Assembly: GCA_963377175.1 (NCBI GenBank)
Contig: CAUJNA010000491.1
Span: 91,572-155,571 of the forward strand
Origin: Effrenium voratum
Taxonomy: Eukaryota; Sar; Dinophyceae; Suessiales; Symbiodiniaceae
Length of the DNA stretch: 64,000 bases
Reading direction: 5' to 3'
Positions within the stretch are counted from its first letter, which is position 1, and each line of letters opens with the position of its first letter. Below, piece after piece: positions 23,822 to 34,354 of this stretch. A model generated the notes under the pieces. The model was not told the DNA's origin. It did not search any database and worked only from the letters and a program-made list of their open reading frames with translations. The position numbers were made by a program, and so were the translations under genes.

Positions 23822-26800
23822 TGGGTGGGTGGGTGGGTGGGTGGGTGGGTGGGTGGGTGGGTGGGTGGGTGGGTGGGTGGGTGGGTGGGTGCGTGTGTGT
23901 GTGTGTGTGTGTGTGGGTGTGTTTGTGTGTGTATGCGTGTGTGTGTGTGTGGTGGGTGGGTGGGTGGGTGGGTGGGTGGGAAGTGTTGAGCTGTAGGAGA
24001 CTTATAATTTGCACGATTTGTGTTCCATTCGCGGTGGTTTCTTCAGTACCGTGCAGTGAGTTTGGGGCGACTTGGGTGCTTGCCATGACGGTGATTTGTG
24101 TGGCTTGCCCTTGCTCAAGCCCTTGGTGATGCTGGTGATGCCGACTGCAGCCGTGCTGGAGAGTGCAAGCCAAGGCAAAGGCAGGCGAGGAACGCAGGCT
24201 GCGCATAATTTTGCGCTTCAGGGAATCTGATTTGACCGCCAAATGTTCAGCTGTTGGCATTCTAGCTGCTTGATGCAGTGTTTGTTTGATTGATCCTTGC
24301 TTGTGATCCAGACATGCTTAACACCGGCTGAATCCGTTCATGGCACAGGCACGGTGTTGAATTGATTTCGCATGTTTCATGCTTCTCTCCTGAGGCTACC
24401 TGGGGAGCATTTCATGATTGCATCAAGGAGATCATCAGCGGCCGGCCGCCGCAGCAGCTTGGGCGGGCGAGTAGAAAATCAGGCCGAAAGTCTGTGCAAG
24501 CTTTGTGACAACTGGCCAACCAAGATTCGAATTTGGCGCCAGATACAGCTTGCGCTGCTTCTTCATTGCAGCTCTTTGCAAGTCCACACAAACAAACACC
24601 TTTGCAAATCATTTGCCGCCCGGGAGATTTTCCTTGCGGTGTTTGCAATTCCTTTTTCCAGGTTCTCTAAACATGCATTGGTTCTTTGCCTTTGAGTGTG
24701 AGGTTTGATGTTTAGCGAACCTTTGCTCCGGGGTGGATGTTTGCCTTGTTCCATTGCTGCTGTCCCCTGTACATTTTCGCTTTCAACTGGTTGCGTTTCA
24801 CCCATTGAAAGTTGCCTTGCACTAAAAAGTAAAAACAACAGCACATGCACCTGAAGGGAGTGGAACCCGGCCAACCTGGAAGGCCCTTGTTGCTTCCCCA
24901 CTTTAATGTATGGCTAAGTGATCATTGCTGAAGCCCACAACTGGAGAGACTTTGCGGAATGCTGGTCATTGATTGGCTTGCATCCGTGCACTGTCGAGCA
25001 ATCGCCTCTGAGTGTGCCGGCGACCACAGAGCCGCACCACTTTTGAGAGCTCCAACCAGGTGAATCCCTGAAGCAGGAGTTTGCAGTGGGTCTTTGGAGA
25101 CATGATTGTGAATCGGTCAACGCTTTGATGATCGCTGCTGCAGGGCATGCAATTATGAAGTCATGGACCCATCCGGCATGAGGCTTGTGTTTATTTCGGG
25201 ACAAACATCAGTTGAAAAGTGTTGATCCATCGACCTTGGCGCACCGCGCTGAGGAATATGCTGGCGCACGATTGGTTTTCTGTCGCAAGCTGGTATGCCT
25301 CGAGGTCTTCTGAGCAGCTCCTTGGACCCAAAAGCGTCTTCTCCGGCCAAACGGACTTTTGCCCAAGCCAGGCAAAGACAGGTGTGAATCAGCCAGTGTC
25401 ATAGAACCAGTTGGACCTACCTTTTGGCAGGACTGTCTCTGAAGAATTGAAAGGAATTGCACTTGTAGGTGGATCAAAGTCGCGCAACCGCAACTTGTGT
25501 CTCATGCCAGCTGTCCATGTTAGCGCTGGAGTTGCTGTACTCGACTGCGCGTTTGGGGTTGCCTGCGTGCGAATGGATTGGAGGACGACTTAGTCTAATC
25601 AAGTGTGGAGTCTGATCGGTGGCTGAAAATGGTAGTGTTGGTAGTGTTCACTTTCCGTCGTTTGGCTCAGCATCTTCTTTTGCTTCCTTGCAACGACAAT
25701 TACCTCTACGGATGTTTGAAGAGTCCGAAATCGGGGACTGTGCCATCCGCATGCCCTAGGATATTCCTGGTTACATTGGCAGCCATCGACTTCTACCAGT
25801 GTCCACAGCCGGAGCAAGTGACATCTCTGGCAAAATACATGTACAGGACTGCTTCATGACCTCGCCAGGTTTTTTGCGATTTCCTTGCCAGTGAGCTCAG
25901 TAACATGGTGTCCAAGAAGAACAACAAATCACACTGCATAGTCCTTTCTCAGGAGCCAAGTAAGTTGAATCCATGGAAGGTGAAGGTGTATCAGACGACT
26001 TGAGCACTGCAATCGGTTCCACCAGCAATGTGCTTGCGACTTAGCCTACCCCGGCGATAGGAAGTAGAAGCAGCTCGAGAGTTGCGAGTGAGGCCTTTCG
26101 AGATTTCTGATGCTGTGCGCTCTGCAGGAGATTTCTGTTTGTCCCGTTTTGATGTTGCGTAATTCGTATATATTGTATGTATGTCTGTATGTATACAACC
26201 CATCCTTTTGTCTTTCTCTCTCTCTCTCTCTTTTATCAAAGATAACTTAGAAGGAACTTCCGAGAAATTGAAAGCTAGCTCTCTGACAGAAGACAAACAA
26301 AGAATACACACACACACGAGAAAGAGGGTGCGCTGCGTGTGTGTGTGGCAGGGGAATAGACCTGTCCAAAAAGTACAGGCCTGTGTTCAAATGCAGCTAC
26401 TCGGCATGTGCGGTTGCAACATTTTGCTTTTGCGAGGTGCAGATTTCGTGGCAGGCGCCGTTCGCTTGGGGAAGGCCAGCGATGTGCGCCGCGCTGAGTG
26501 CTGTTCGTGGCAGGTGCAGCGCCTTCGCCAGCAGACAGATAGATTGAGGAAAAATAGGTAGATAGATAGGTAGAACGAGACAGAGACAAAGCCAAGAAAA
26601 AGACAAAGGAGAGACTAATAAAGAGAAGAAAGCGAAAGAGGAGGCAAAGAAAGAGAAGTCAAAGAGGAGAGAAAAAGCGAAGAGAATGAGAACGAGAGCA
26701 AAAAAGAGACATATCGCTAAAATTCCTCTATTTGGACACTTCCGACCCCGGGGTTTGTCGGCTCTACTTGAATATCTTTGTATATAAATACGGGGCATGG

Positions 26801-29800
26801 GGCCTGCATTTTTTTGCCGTCGTCATCACGCATACACACATGATTGGGCGCGGAAGACTGCGTCTGGTTTCAGCCTGAAAAATCAGATATGTTGGCGGAT
26901 TGCGCCTGCTTCTTTTTTCCTGCAACCGTGGTGCTGCGGGCCAGGCTGTCTCTTGCTGCCAACGAAGTGGGCACGGGAGCACGGGGTCTGCAGTTTCGAG
27001 TTTTTTTTTACATGTTTCATCCGAAGACATAGGGACTTGCGTTTTGTCTTCGGACAACTCGTTTTTTGGTTTGTAGTTTCATTGCACAGATGGTGGGGTG
27101 CCAGATTCTGCAGGACTTTGGACACCTGCAAAAATGCAAGCTCCATGCCCTCCCCCTTTTCCGTACATATACCAAAATATGTATCTATATTATCATTGTT
27201 GACACTGATCAGTCTGCATTGTCAGGAGCGTAAAGTGTTTTGGAGTCTGCAGCTTAAACATTCTCCTGCAGAACGAAACGAGCCACATTGCACACCTATG
27301 TTGTGAAAGCCAACAAGAGTTAGGCTTGGCTCGTGTGTTGTGACTCTGCACGCCAGAATCAATTTAAGATATCGAGTCTGCAGACGCGGACTTGGAGGAT
27401 TTGTATTGCCTCGCAGTAGGGAGGCCCAATGATTTCTCCATCCCACTGTCAAAATGTGTCGTTTTTTGCCGTTGAGGCGTGGAGAAATCAAAAGTCTGAA
27501 GCTGTCAGCTGACAAGTACGTTGCAGCTTCGCATTGACCCATCAGCAATCTCCTGGGCACGGACCACCCTGGCCGTGTAGCAAAGCCCGGGATGATGAGG
27601 TGCTTGGAGCTGAGGGTGCCAAATAAGAGATTCTCAGTTTGAGCGAGCCCTTTCGGGACTGCTCTCCGAGTATTTGCAGCTCCTGAGCAGTTGAAGGTTC
27701 ATTTGGCAAAGCGCAATCTGTGACATTGGCTTTGGTGCCCTGCAGAAGTGCAGCGAGAGGTGCATGAGTGATTCGGGGATAGCTTCGGCATTGCTGCGTC
27801 ACTGTTTTGATTTGGCCTCCCAGCCAGCAATGTGCAATGCGGAACGGTGATGTTTCACCAGCTGTCACAGAGCGAGTCTTGGAGGATGGATACTCAGTGT
27901 CCACGCTCCCGCTAACAACACGGCCAATCCATGTGTTCTGCCCCAGTGCCCTTTCGGGGCGGGTCTTGCTGCGGAGGGCCAGTGTTTTGGTGGGGGGTGT
28001 TTCTCGTTTGTTCTGTGCTCGCAGTATTCCACTCAAGGATAAAAAGCCCGACTTGCTGACTGTGGTACAGCTATAACTTGTTCGCATTGGAACCAAACAC
28101 TGCTCACACACATATCGGTCATTTACTTCTTACATACATATATACATTCTGCATCGGGGTGGGCCCACCAGAAACCTACGAGGTGTTCATTCCGGCAACT
28201 TGGGCCCCCTATTTACAACCTCAATTGTGGTAGCGGGGCAGGAGTGAAGAGGACTTCTATGGAACAGAACCACCCCTGCGGCTTTGCTTGGCAGCCGTCA
28301 TAACGGCGTGAGTTCCCATGAAGACCATTACTGTAACCTTTCGATGAGCGCAAAACTGCCAAATTGCCTCCATCGCACGACGGCCGTCTTAGTTGGTTTC
28401 TGTGAAGATCTGGTAAGGGACTGGATGGTTATAGAACCGGCCCGCTTCTCAAGAACCGTCTCATAGAAGACGCAGCAACACACCACGATCTCTTAGACAA
28501 CGAGAAACTCATAGATCCAACAACTTTCTTCGAGGATATGTCTTGAAGGGCGCAGAATGTCTTCCTGCACAGGTTCCTCAGTTTCTTCAACCATCACCGA
28601 GGTAACAACGAGGTAACAACGAATTCGTGACCTTTATTGCAAAATTCACACTTTGGGAAGATACAGCTCCTGAATTCACCCAGACATGACGCGAATCAGA
28701 GAACGCGTGATCAGCGTAGTCAGAGAATAGGAGGGTCTGCCGCAAGGAGCTGCAGCACCCATAGCGCCCTCTCCTCAGGATCCGTCCTAGCGGCGGGAGT
28801 AGATCAAGACCTTCTTCATATATTCTTGAACAAGCAAAGAGAAGCAGGATTCTGGGTAAAAGATGAAGAAGGAGCAGAAGGCTTTTGTCCATTAGACGAT
28901 GAAGAAGCCTTTTGGCAGTTGAAAGACAATGATGCTTTTGTTCTCACAAGATTCCAACGTCGGACTCTCAAGTCCAGCAAGGGGCGAAAAGGCAGAAAGG
29001 CAAGGGCAAGCGCTGAAGAGGCTGCTTTCAACTCTTCAATCAAGCCCCAACCAGGCGGCAGGGCCAACGTGGCCGGTGGAATCCGATGAATCAAAATGGG
29101 GTGAGAAAGCAGTTACTTTCATTCAAACCCAAAGACGATGGTTTCTTGACGGTAGCAGAAGCACGTACGGTCACCCTAAATGGCCTGACCTACGACATGA
29201 TTCTGCGTGCGACGCCAAATCGAGCTCAAGCTTTGGCCAGTAAAATCATGGCGCCCATCACCAAGCAGGCCGATAATCCAAACCGTTGTCATTCTTGACA
29301 ACGGTTGCGCGAAGTCCACGGGCAGTTGGTGTGCAGTGGAGATTCAATAGGGCAATTGAACCATATCCTCAACGGATGAAGTACGAGTGTCCCCCAAGGT
29401 TCAAAGTTGCCAACGGTCAAACCTCCAAGGTTGACTATTTCACCACCTGTGGTGACCAATTCGGTATCCTTGAGCAAGGGCAAATTTCGATTTTGCTTAG
29501 TATTGATCATGATGCGGAAACTTGAGTCTCGTGTCTGTGTCTGAGCCATTCCGTCATCGATTCTTGTTCTCTTTGTCTTTGTGGACTGTAGCGCGTGTTG
29601 AAGAATATCCAGATATACATTTCGTTTCTTCGACATATCGTTCGTGGTGAGGTCTTGAGGTTGCTTGCTGCAAAACTTTTAGCCCGAACTTGGATTCTGT
29701 CAATTTATCCAGGAGTTTTGAAACTTCATCGAAGAGTTGTTCTGCCACCAGAGCCCAATCTCTGCCGCTAAAGCGTATTGCGTTGGCTTACTCGGATTGT

Positions 29801-31344
29801 TCCTTCAGCGTCCGAAGATATCCGCTACTAATGTGGCCATGGAAGGAATAGATCAATGCGTCAACAATGCTCAGAGTGGTCGAACGAACCAAACCATCTT
29901 CGAATCCGTGCCGAAGTTGCAGCTTCAAAGAGATCCATATTGGAAGCTTCGCTGAAACACGCTTCGAGCAGGACGCGTTCTATGGCGTCCTCAACTGCTT
30001 GGTAACCAATGTCTCCCACTGGGCCAAGACCAACCCAACCGACGCACGCCAGACGAAAATCAACCGCTGGGAAAAATATTTCCTGACTAAATGGTGAGAC
30101 TGGCACCATCCTCTCCTCGCGAACATCGATATTCTCCATGAGAGCAGAGAAGGAACGTGCGTACTCCAGTTAGGCGCAAACCAACGTTCAAACGGTGCGG
30201 TGATGTCATTGGTGAATAACCATTTCCATATGGCGCCGCTCCGGACCGTATTTCTGTCAATGGTTCCAGGCGTAGTCAGTATCTTGTCGAATACTAAATC
30301 GTGTACATATTCGAATCTTCTTCTCTCAGATTTTGAGCAGCTCCTTTGTAGTGTGCTTCTCACCAGAGCTTGGATTTGTCGGGTAGACCCCTTCCGCATA
30401 TTCTAGGCTTATTGAACTGAGTGATAAAGTCGCTCTATGGCAGTATTCTCATATGAATGAGTGCTGCCACGAGCGGAAAGAAATTTGTGTCTCGTCTGTT
30501 CTGTGCTTGATTCACGGTATTCCATTCGTGATGCAATCCGCCTGCCCTCTATTTGGTAGCTCATACTCTCTTGCCTAGAGGATAAAACGCCTGACTTGCT
30601 GACTACAAGGCGTTCATTCCGGGACCACTTGGGCCCCCGGTTCCCGACTAGGGTCCAGGAGCCCAACTTGCACGGAAAGTATACCCGAAAATCTTAATTC
30701 TTAAGCGCCAAACTCTAAACAAGCACACAACAAAACCAAACCCCTGCCTACGCCAGTGTTTTGGAATTCGGGGTGTTTTTGGGCCAGACCGAAACCCTGA
30801 AACCCTAGGCTTAAACCCTGAAGCCTAAAACCTGCAACCTAAACCGTAAGCTCAAACCGCAAGCCCAACATGCCCTCTGGGGCAGAACGCGTGCTGTTAA
30901 CAATTGCCTGGCTGCCCTGAACACCAAATGATGGTGTCTCTTGGTGAGCGGCGGATACGTGGGCACTCAGATTTGGCCCGCGTTGGGCAGAGGAGAAATG
31001 CAGAACGCGTGTGTGCCTGGTGCTTTTTGGTGCTGAAGTACCCTTTTGAATCGCCTCACCCCGGCGCAACAGGTTTAAGCCCCTTCCCTCTTCGCTTCTC
31101 GTACACGTTTGGCTTGTAAAATCGTGCTTGAACTTCTGAGCCGGACAGCATCAAGTTGCAAGACGAGACAAAGATACTTTGCTTGTGTTTGGTAGATCGG
31201 TCGCGTTTGCTCGTACCTTCCTGCATGTTGGCTCACTTTTGTGTCTGTTTGACCTACTTCTTCTCTGCTTCGAAGAGGTATAGCGCGCTGTACTTTGGCA
31301 AGCCCATAGCTGACTTCTACATCGACGACCGAGGCAACTGCTGA
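10551..31344 (+). CDS. Nucleotidyltransferase fused to HAD-type phosphatase, multi-exon, 5' end not found
   Basis: Predicted to transfer a nucleotide to a sugar phosphate and, in a second domain, to hydrolyse a phosphate; a role in surface-glycan precursor supply is inferred from similar bacterial capsule proteins. Exons: 10551-10639, 10730-10832, 11241-11313, 11715-11741, 11921-11968, 12129-12186, 13578-13621, 13788-13821, 14541-14623, 14890-14928, 15123-15203, 15692-15745, 16545-16554, 16806-16900 (or 16911), 17133-17191, 31278-31344; about 320 residues. Motifs in order: PLGGVGSRF and RPKPFIPVLGKPM (nucleotide loop), GPTRGAAETV, DGDTFYTADVV (metal Asp), PKPIYS, EKVKISDWANTGCYCF, FHVLGTPAQ, then HAD DLDGTLVT, KPIERN, HHVAVWTAAR and LYFGKPIADFYIDD. 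Every acceptor is AG|G; donors are GT, GC or GA. The initiator exon is missing, a small exon between 16900 and 17133 may be missing, and the C-terminus could extend past the TGA at 31342. Domain calls are strong; exact boundaries less so. Confidence 0.8.
11341..11440 (-). mobile_element. Family A copy, subfamily A', intronic
   Basis: It lies in intron 3 of the nucleotidyltransferase-HAD gene. It shares CCCCTCCGATCG and GCTTACTTTGGAGC (complement) with the copy at 14665-14774, distinguishing this pair from other family A members. Confidence 0.55.
12385..12600 (+). repeat. GGGCTGGGC-type degenerate minisatellite
   Basis: Imperfect repeats of GCTGGGCT/TTGCTTGGG with AGTCTCAGACA-type words, inside intron 6 of the nucleotidyltransferase-HAD gene. 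Confidence 0.6.
13040..13265. repeat. GC-rich inverted and direct repeats (GACCGGGG)
   Basis: GGTTGCTGGCCGACCGGGG (about 13086) is mirrored by CCCCGTTTGGCCAGCAACC (about 13136) and repeated directly near 13197. The block lies in intron 6 of the nucleotidyltransferase-HAD gene and could form a strong hairpin. Confidence 0.55.
14095..14137 (+). repeat. Short tandem duplication
   Basis: CATCAGGGTTCCAACAGGGT occurs twice in a row, about 23 bp apart. Confidence 0.7.
14378..14466 (+). repeat. Family D copy 2
   Basis: GCTGCGGATATCCCGCCTTC and ACATGGTTCTGGG match 3225-3315 with substitutions. It sits in intron 8 of the nucleotidyltransferase-HAD gene. Confidence 0.5.
14665..14774 (+). mobile_element. 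Family A copy, subfamily A', intronic
   Basis: Its ends are nearly perfect inverted repeats, TGTGGCTCAAA and TTTGAGCCACA, even though the sequence differs from the usual TGGGTCAAAA. The paired changes at both ends suggest that complementarity is maintained. It lies in intron 9. Confidence 0.65.
15812..15952 (+). mobile_element. Family B copy, intronic
   Basis: ATGTGGCTGTGGTCAAAACC at the left, GTGAATTCACCACCC in the middle, GGGGATTGGGATGTTCACT and ATTTTGACCCATGGCC at the right. It lies in intron 12 of the nucleotidyltransferase-HAD gene. Confidence 0.65.
17250..17393 (+). mobile_element. Family B copy, intronic
   Basis: ATATGGCTGTGGTTGTCAA at the left and ATTTTGACCCATGGCCATAT at the right give matching ATATGGC termini. 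The middle has GTGAATTCACCACCC. Confidence 0.65.
18180..18300 (+). CDS. Coding-like segment, hydrophobic, unknown
   Basis: An open frame reads through HTNYNAGFGNLVMC and AAYMAIPLKIVRS, a plausible membrane segment. It vaguely recalls the hydrophobic sensor segment of ethylene-receptor-like proteins, but this is not enough to name it. It lies inside the 14.1-kb intron, so it would be a nested gene or chance. Confidence 0.18.
18669..18771 (+). mobile_element. Family A copy (best-preserved core)
   Basis: TATGGGTCAAAATTAAACC, ACCAGGAGACCGCAGG, TTTCCATTTACCAGGG, TTCCATTTGGGGTACC and TTTTTTACCCACAGCCAT. Used here as the reference for the family. Confidence 0.65.
18772..21330. other. Unassigned intronic sequence
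   Basis: No family-level match. Loosely repeated words of the type GGAGCTG(C/T)(C/T)AAAGT occur between 20930 and 21110. Several short ORFs (for example 20511-20801 +) are not convincing. Confidence 0.4.
21335..21535 (+). repeat. GTTT/GTCT/GCTT tetranucleotide microsatellite
   Basis: Runs of TTTG, then TCTG, then TTGC. The VCLSVCLS-type ORFs here are artefacts of the repeat. Confidence 0.9.
21600..22269 (+). pseudogene. Relic of a protein-primed family B DNA polymerase (Polinton/adintovirus-like)
   Basis: The N-terminal and exonuclease parts of a DNA_pol_B_2-type polymerase are recognisable in pieces. First there is a YINLLRI block near 21680. Next, at 21783-21850, comes a Cys/His-rich finger with paired Cys and His. 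A short MPEEGS segment follows a TAA at 21878-21880, and then the Exo I-like block VVYGDFEC lies in another frame at about 21948. At 22219-22266 the block YRGAAH followed by CN lies in a third frame. So there is at least one in-frame stop and two frameshifts, and the catalytic polymerase part is absent. The segment is clearly AT-richer than its surroundings. Polymerases of this kind are carried by Polinton/Maverick transposons, adintoviruses and relatives; which one is the source cannot be decided here. Confidence 0.75.
22270..23404. other. Unassigned intronic sequence
   Basis: An open frame at 22962-23354 (+) has no recognisable family, and overlapping minus ORFs exist. Confidence 0.4.
23405..23985 (+). 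repeat. GT-rich compound microsatellite (TGTG, GTGC, GTGG)
   Basis: TGTC/TGTG to 23525, mixed GTGC/GTGT to 23750, pure GTGC to about 23820, pure GGTG to about 23890, then TG and GGTG again. Homogeneous sub-blocks follow one another, a sign of successive local expansions. The Cys/Val- or Thr/His-rich ORFs are artefacts. Confidence 0.92.
23990..26200. other. Unassigned intronic sequence
   Basis: No supported gene. A short segment near 24400-24480 reads HDCIKEIISGRPPQQLGRA in one frame but has no clear splice context. Confidence 0.4.
26205..26235 (+). repeat. TC dinucleotide run
   Basis: TCTCTC tract embedded in pyrimidine-rich sequence. Confidence 0.8.
26400..26535 (-). repeat. Family E repeat, minus orientation
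   Basis: The complement reads CTGCCACGAAATCTGCACCTC and GCGAAGGCGCTGCACC, matching units at 38756-38865 and 50278-50385. As there, it borders a purine/pyrimidine simple repeat (26540-26720). Confidence 0.5.
26540..26720 (+). repeat. GA/GATA-rich purine tract
   Basis: GATAGATAG followed by AGAGA/AAGAGAAG-type sequence. Confidence 0.8.
27998..28223 (+). repeat. Left LTR of the copia-like element
   Basis: TGTTTCTCGTTTGTTCTGTGC, GTATTCCACT, AAGCCCGACTTGCTGACT, GTGTTCATTCCGG and ACTTGGGCCCC are shared in order with 30486-30650. It starts with TG and ends with CA just before the primer-binding site. Confidence 0.65.
28228..28239 (+). other. Putative tRNA primer-binding site
   Basis: TGGTAGCGGGGC sits 4 bp after the left LTR. 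It resembles the TGGTATCAGAGC primer-binding site complementary to initiator Met-tRNA used by many copia elements. Confidence 0.5.
28795..29090 (+). pseudogene. gag-like remnant of the copia element
   Basis: An open frame encodes an acidic/aromatic stretch (GFWVKDEEGAEGFCPLDD, then EEAFWQLKDNDAFVL) followed by a basic run with KGRKGRK. This acidic-then-basic layout is typical of the C-terminal Gag of algal copia elements. No intact zinc knuckle is seen. Confidence 0.45.
29285..29525 (+). pseudogene. Aspartic-protease-like remnant of the copia element
   Basis: VVILDNGCAKSTGSW (an active-site D-[ST]-G-like block, here D-N-G) is followed in a shifted frame by RFKVANGQTSKV and then QISILLSIDHDAE. 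These match the order of blocks in a retroelement protease. The frame change shows it is broken. Confidence 0.5.
29526..30470. other. Unresolved internal part of the copia-like element
   Basis: The longest frames are on the minus strand (29980-30399 and 29861-30139) and match nothing I recognise. It may be a deleted or rearranged pol region or an insertion. Confidence 0.35.
30471..30650 (+). repeat. Purine tract and right LTR of the copia-like element
   Basis: GAGCGGAAAGAAA (30471-30483) precedes TGTGTCTCGTCTGTTCTGTGC and the rest of the LTR-like segment, which carries an extra stretch of about 45 bp compared with the left copy. Confidence 0.6.
30685..30870 (+). repeat. Degenerate telomere-like tract (CCCTAAA type)
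   Basis: Words such as AAACCCTGAAACCCTAGGC, TAAACCCTGAAGCC and AACCTAAACCG show a 7-bp-like periodicity of the plant/algal telomere motif. It is internal, not terminal. Confidence 0.55.
31278..31344 (+). CDS. Apparent last exon of the nucleotidyltransferase-HAD gene
   Basis: After AG|G, YSALYFGKPIADFYIDD is the conserved last HAD block of capsule-type phosphatases (FGKP...YIDD). A TGA follows at 31342-31344 after RGNC. It is listed separately because of its distance from the other exons. It could also splice on at a GA donor just after the second Asp codon, which the giant repeat immediately downstream makes hard to judge. Confidence 0.7.
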
Positions 31345-31374
31345 TATGTGTGCATGTAGCGTAATGGAATGTAC

Positions 31375-31984
31375 AGTAAGGTGTTGTGGTATAGTGCAGT
31401 GCAATGCAATGCAACGCAAAGCGAAATATGTACATGAAATGCATATGTGTCTGTATATATATATATATACATATATTTGCATGCATGCATGAATTGCATG
31501 CAATGTATGTATGGTATGGTATGGTATAGTATCGTATGGTTTTTATGTATGTACTGTAATGTAATGTAATGTAGTGTCTTGTATTGTATTGTAATGTAAT
31601 GTCATGTGTTGCAGAGTAATGCAACGTGATGTAATGTACTGTATGCAATGTATTTATGCGTGTGTTATGTAATGTAATGTAATGTAAAGCAATGTAATGT
31701 GGCAATGTATGTATGTAATGTATGTATGTATGTATGTAGGTAGGTAGGTAGGTAGGTAGGTAGGTAGGTAGGTAGGTAGGTTTGCGCGTCATGTGTGTAA
31801 TGTATGTAATGTAATGTAATGTAATGTAATGTAATGTAGTGTAGTGTTATGTAATGTAATGTAATGTAATGTAATGTAATGTATGCATGTATGTAATGTG
31901 ATGCAACGCAATGCAAGGCAAGGCAATGCAATGCAATGCAAAAAATGCAATGTATGTATGTATGTATGTATGTATGTATGTATG

Positions 31985-32015
<31 letters not shown>

Positions 32016-32100
32016 TGTATGTGATGTATGTATGTATGTATGTATGTATGTAATGTATGTATGTAATGTATGTATGTATGTATGTATGTATGTGTGTGTG

Positions 32101-32131
<31 letters not shown>

Positions 32132-32209
32132 CGTATGTAACGTATGTATGTATGTAATGTATGTATGTAATGTATGTATGTAATGTATGTATGTATGTAT
32201 GTATGTATG

Positions 32210-32240
<31 letters not shown>

Positions 32241-32278
32241 TGTATGTATGTATGTATGTATGTATGTATGTATGTATG

Positions 32279-32309
<31 letters not shown>

Positions 32310-32423
32310 TGTATGTATGTATGTATGTATGTATGTATGTATGTATGTATGTATGTATGTATGTATGTATGTATGTATGTATGTATGTATGTATGTATGT
32401 ATGTATGTATGTATGTATGTATG

Positions 32424-32454
<31 letters not shown>

Positions 32455-32520
32455 TGTATGTATGTATGTATGTATGTATGTATGTATGTATGTATGTATG
32501 TATGTATGTATGTATGTATG

Positions 32521-32551
<31 letters not shown>

Positions 32552-32565
32552 TGTATGTATGTATG

Positions 32566-32596
<31 letters not shown>

Positions 32597-32606
32597 TGTA
32601 TGTATG

Positions 32607-32637
<31 letters not shown>

Positions 32638-32977
32638 TGTATGTATGTATGTATGTAATGTATGTTGTAAATGTATGTAATGTATGTATGTAATGTATGT
32701 ATGTAATGTAATGTAATGTATGTAATGTATGTAATGTATGTAATGTATGTATGTATGTATGTATGTATGTATGTATGTATGTATGTATGTATGTATGTAT
32801 GTATGTATGCATGTATGTATGTATGTATGTATGTATGTATGTATGTATGTATGTATGTATGTATGTATGTATGTATGTATGTATGTATGTATGTATGTAT
32901 GTATGTATGTATGTATGTATGTATGTATGTATGTATGTATGTATGTATGTATGTATGTATGTATGTATGTATGTATG

Positions 32978-33008
<31 letters not shown>

Positions 33009-33076
33009 TGTAATGTATGTAATGTATGTATGTATGTATGTATGTATGTATGTATGTATGTATGTATGTATGTATG

Positions 33077-33107
<31 letters not shown>

Positions 33108-33375
33108 TGTATGTATGTATGTATGTATGTATGTATGTATGTATGTATGTATGTATGTATGTATGTATGTATGTATGTATGTATGTATGTATGTATGTAT
33201 GTATGTATGTATGTATGTATGTATGTATGTATGTATGTATGTATGTATGTATGTATGTATGTATGTATGTATGTATGTATGTATGTATGTATGTATGTAT
33301 GGTAATGTATGTATGTATGTATGTATGTATGTATGTATGTATGTATGTATGTATGTATGTATGTATGTATGTATG

Positions 33376-33406
<31 letters not shown>

Positions 33407-33564
33407 TGTATGTATGTATGTATGTATGTATGTATGTATGTATGTATGTATGTATGTATGTATGTATGTATGTATGTATGTATGTATGTATGTATGTATG
33501 TATGTATGTATGTATGTATGTATGTATGTATGTATGTATGTATGTATGTATGTATGTATGTATG

Positions 33565-33595
<31 letters not shown>

Positions 33596-34008
33596 TGTAA
33601 TGTGTATGTATGTATGTATGTATGTATGTATGTATGTATGTATGTATGTATGTATGTATGTATGTATGTATGTATGTATGTATGTATGTATGTATGTATG
33701 TATGTATGTATGTATGTATGTATGTATGTATGTATGTATGTATGTATGTATGTATGTATGTATGTATGTATGTATGTATGTATGTATGTATGTATGTATG
33801 TATGTATGTATGTATGTATGTATGTATGTATGTATGTATGTATGTATGTATGTATGTATGTATGTATGTATGTATGTATGTATGTATGTATGTATGTATG
33901 TATGTATGTATGTATGTATGTATGTATGTATGTATGTATGTATGTATGTATGTATGTATGTATGTATGTATGTATGTATGTATGTATGTATGTATGTATG
34001 TATGTATG

Positions 34009-34039
<31 letters not shown>

Positions 34040-34213
34040 TGTATGTATGTATGTATGTATGTATGTATGTATGTATGTATGTATGTATGTATGTATGTAT
34101 GTATGTATGTATGTATGTATGTATGTATGTATGTATGTATGTATGTATGTATGTATGTATGTATGTATGTATGTATGTATGTATGTATGTATGTATGTAT
34201 GTATGTATGTATG

Positions 34214-34244
<31 letters not shown>

Positions 34245-34322
34245 TGTATGTATGTATGTATGTATGTATGTATGTATGTATGTATGTATGTATGTATGTA
34301 TGTATGTATGTATGTATGTATG

Positions 34323-34354
<32 letters not shown>

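Larger units (their letters stand above)
27998..30650 (+). mobile_element. Decayed Ty1/copia-like LTR retrotransposon
   Basis: Two related terminal segments flank gag- and protease-like remnants in the expected order: left LTR 27998-28223, primer-binding site 28228-28239, gag-like frame about 28795-29030, protease-like pieces 29285-29520, purine tract 30471-30483 and right LTR 30486-30650. The internal length (about 2.3 kb) is too short for integrase, reverse transcriptase and RNase H, and no reverse-transcriptase motif was seen, so the element is internally deleted. The LTRs differ by indels and substitutions, so the insertion is old. It lies in the last intron of the nucleotidyltransferase-HAD gene. 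Confidence 0.65.
17192..31277 (+). other. Putative 14.1-kb last intron of the nucleotidyltransferase-HAD gene
   Basis: Donor GTGCCC at 17192 follows the HAD segment LLQKLGVE in phase 2. The acceptor AAGAG|G at 31276-31278 restores the frame into YSALYFGKP, the expected next HAD block. Between them lie short dispersed elements, simple repeats, a DNA polymerase relic, an LTR retrotransposon and a telomere-like tract. An assembly join or a separate truncated gene is the alternative. Confidence 0.6.
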
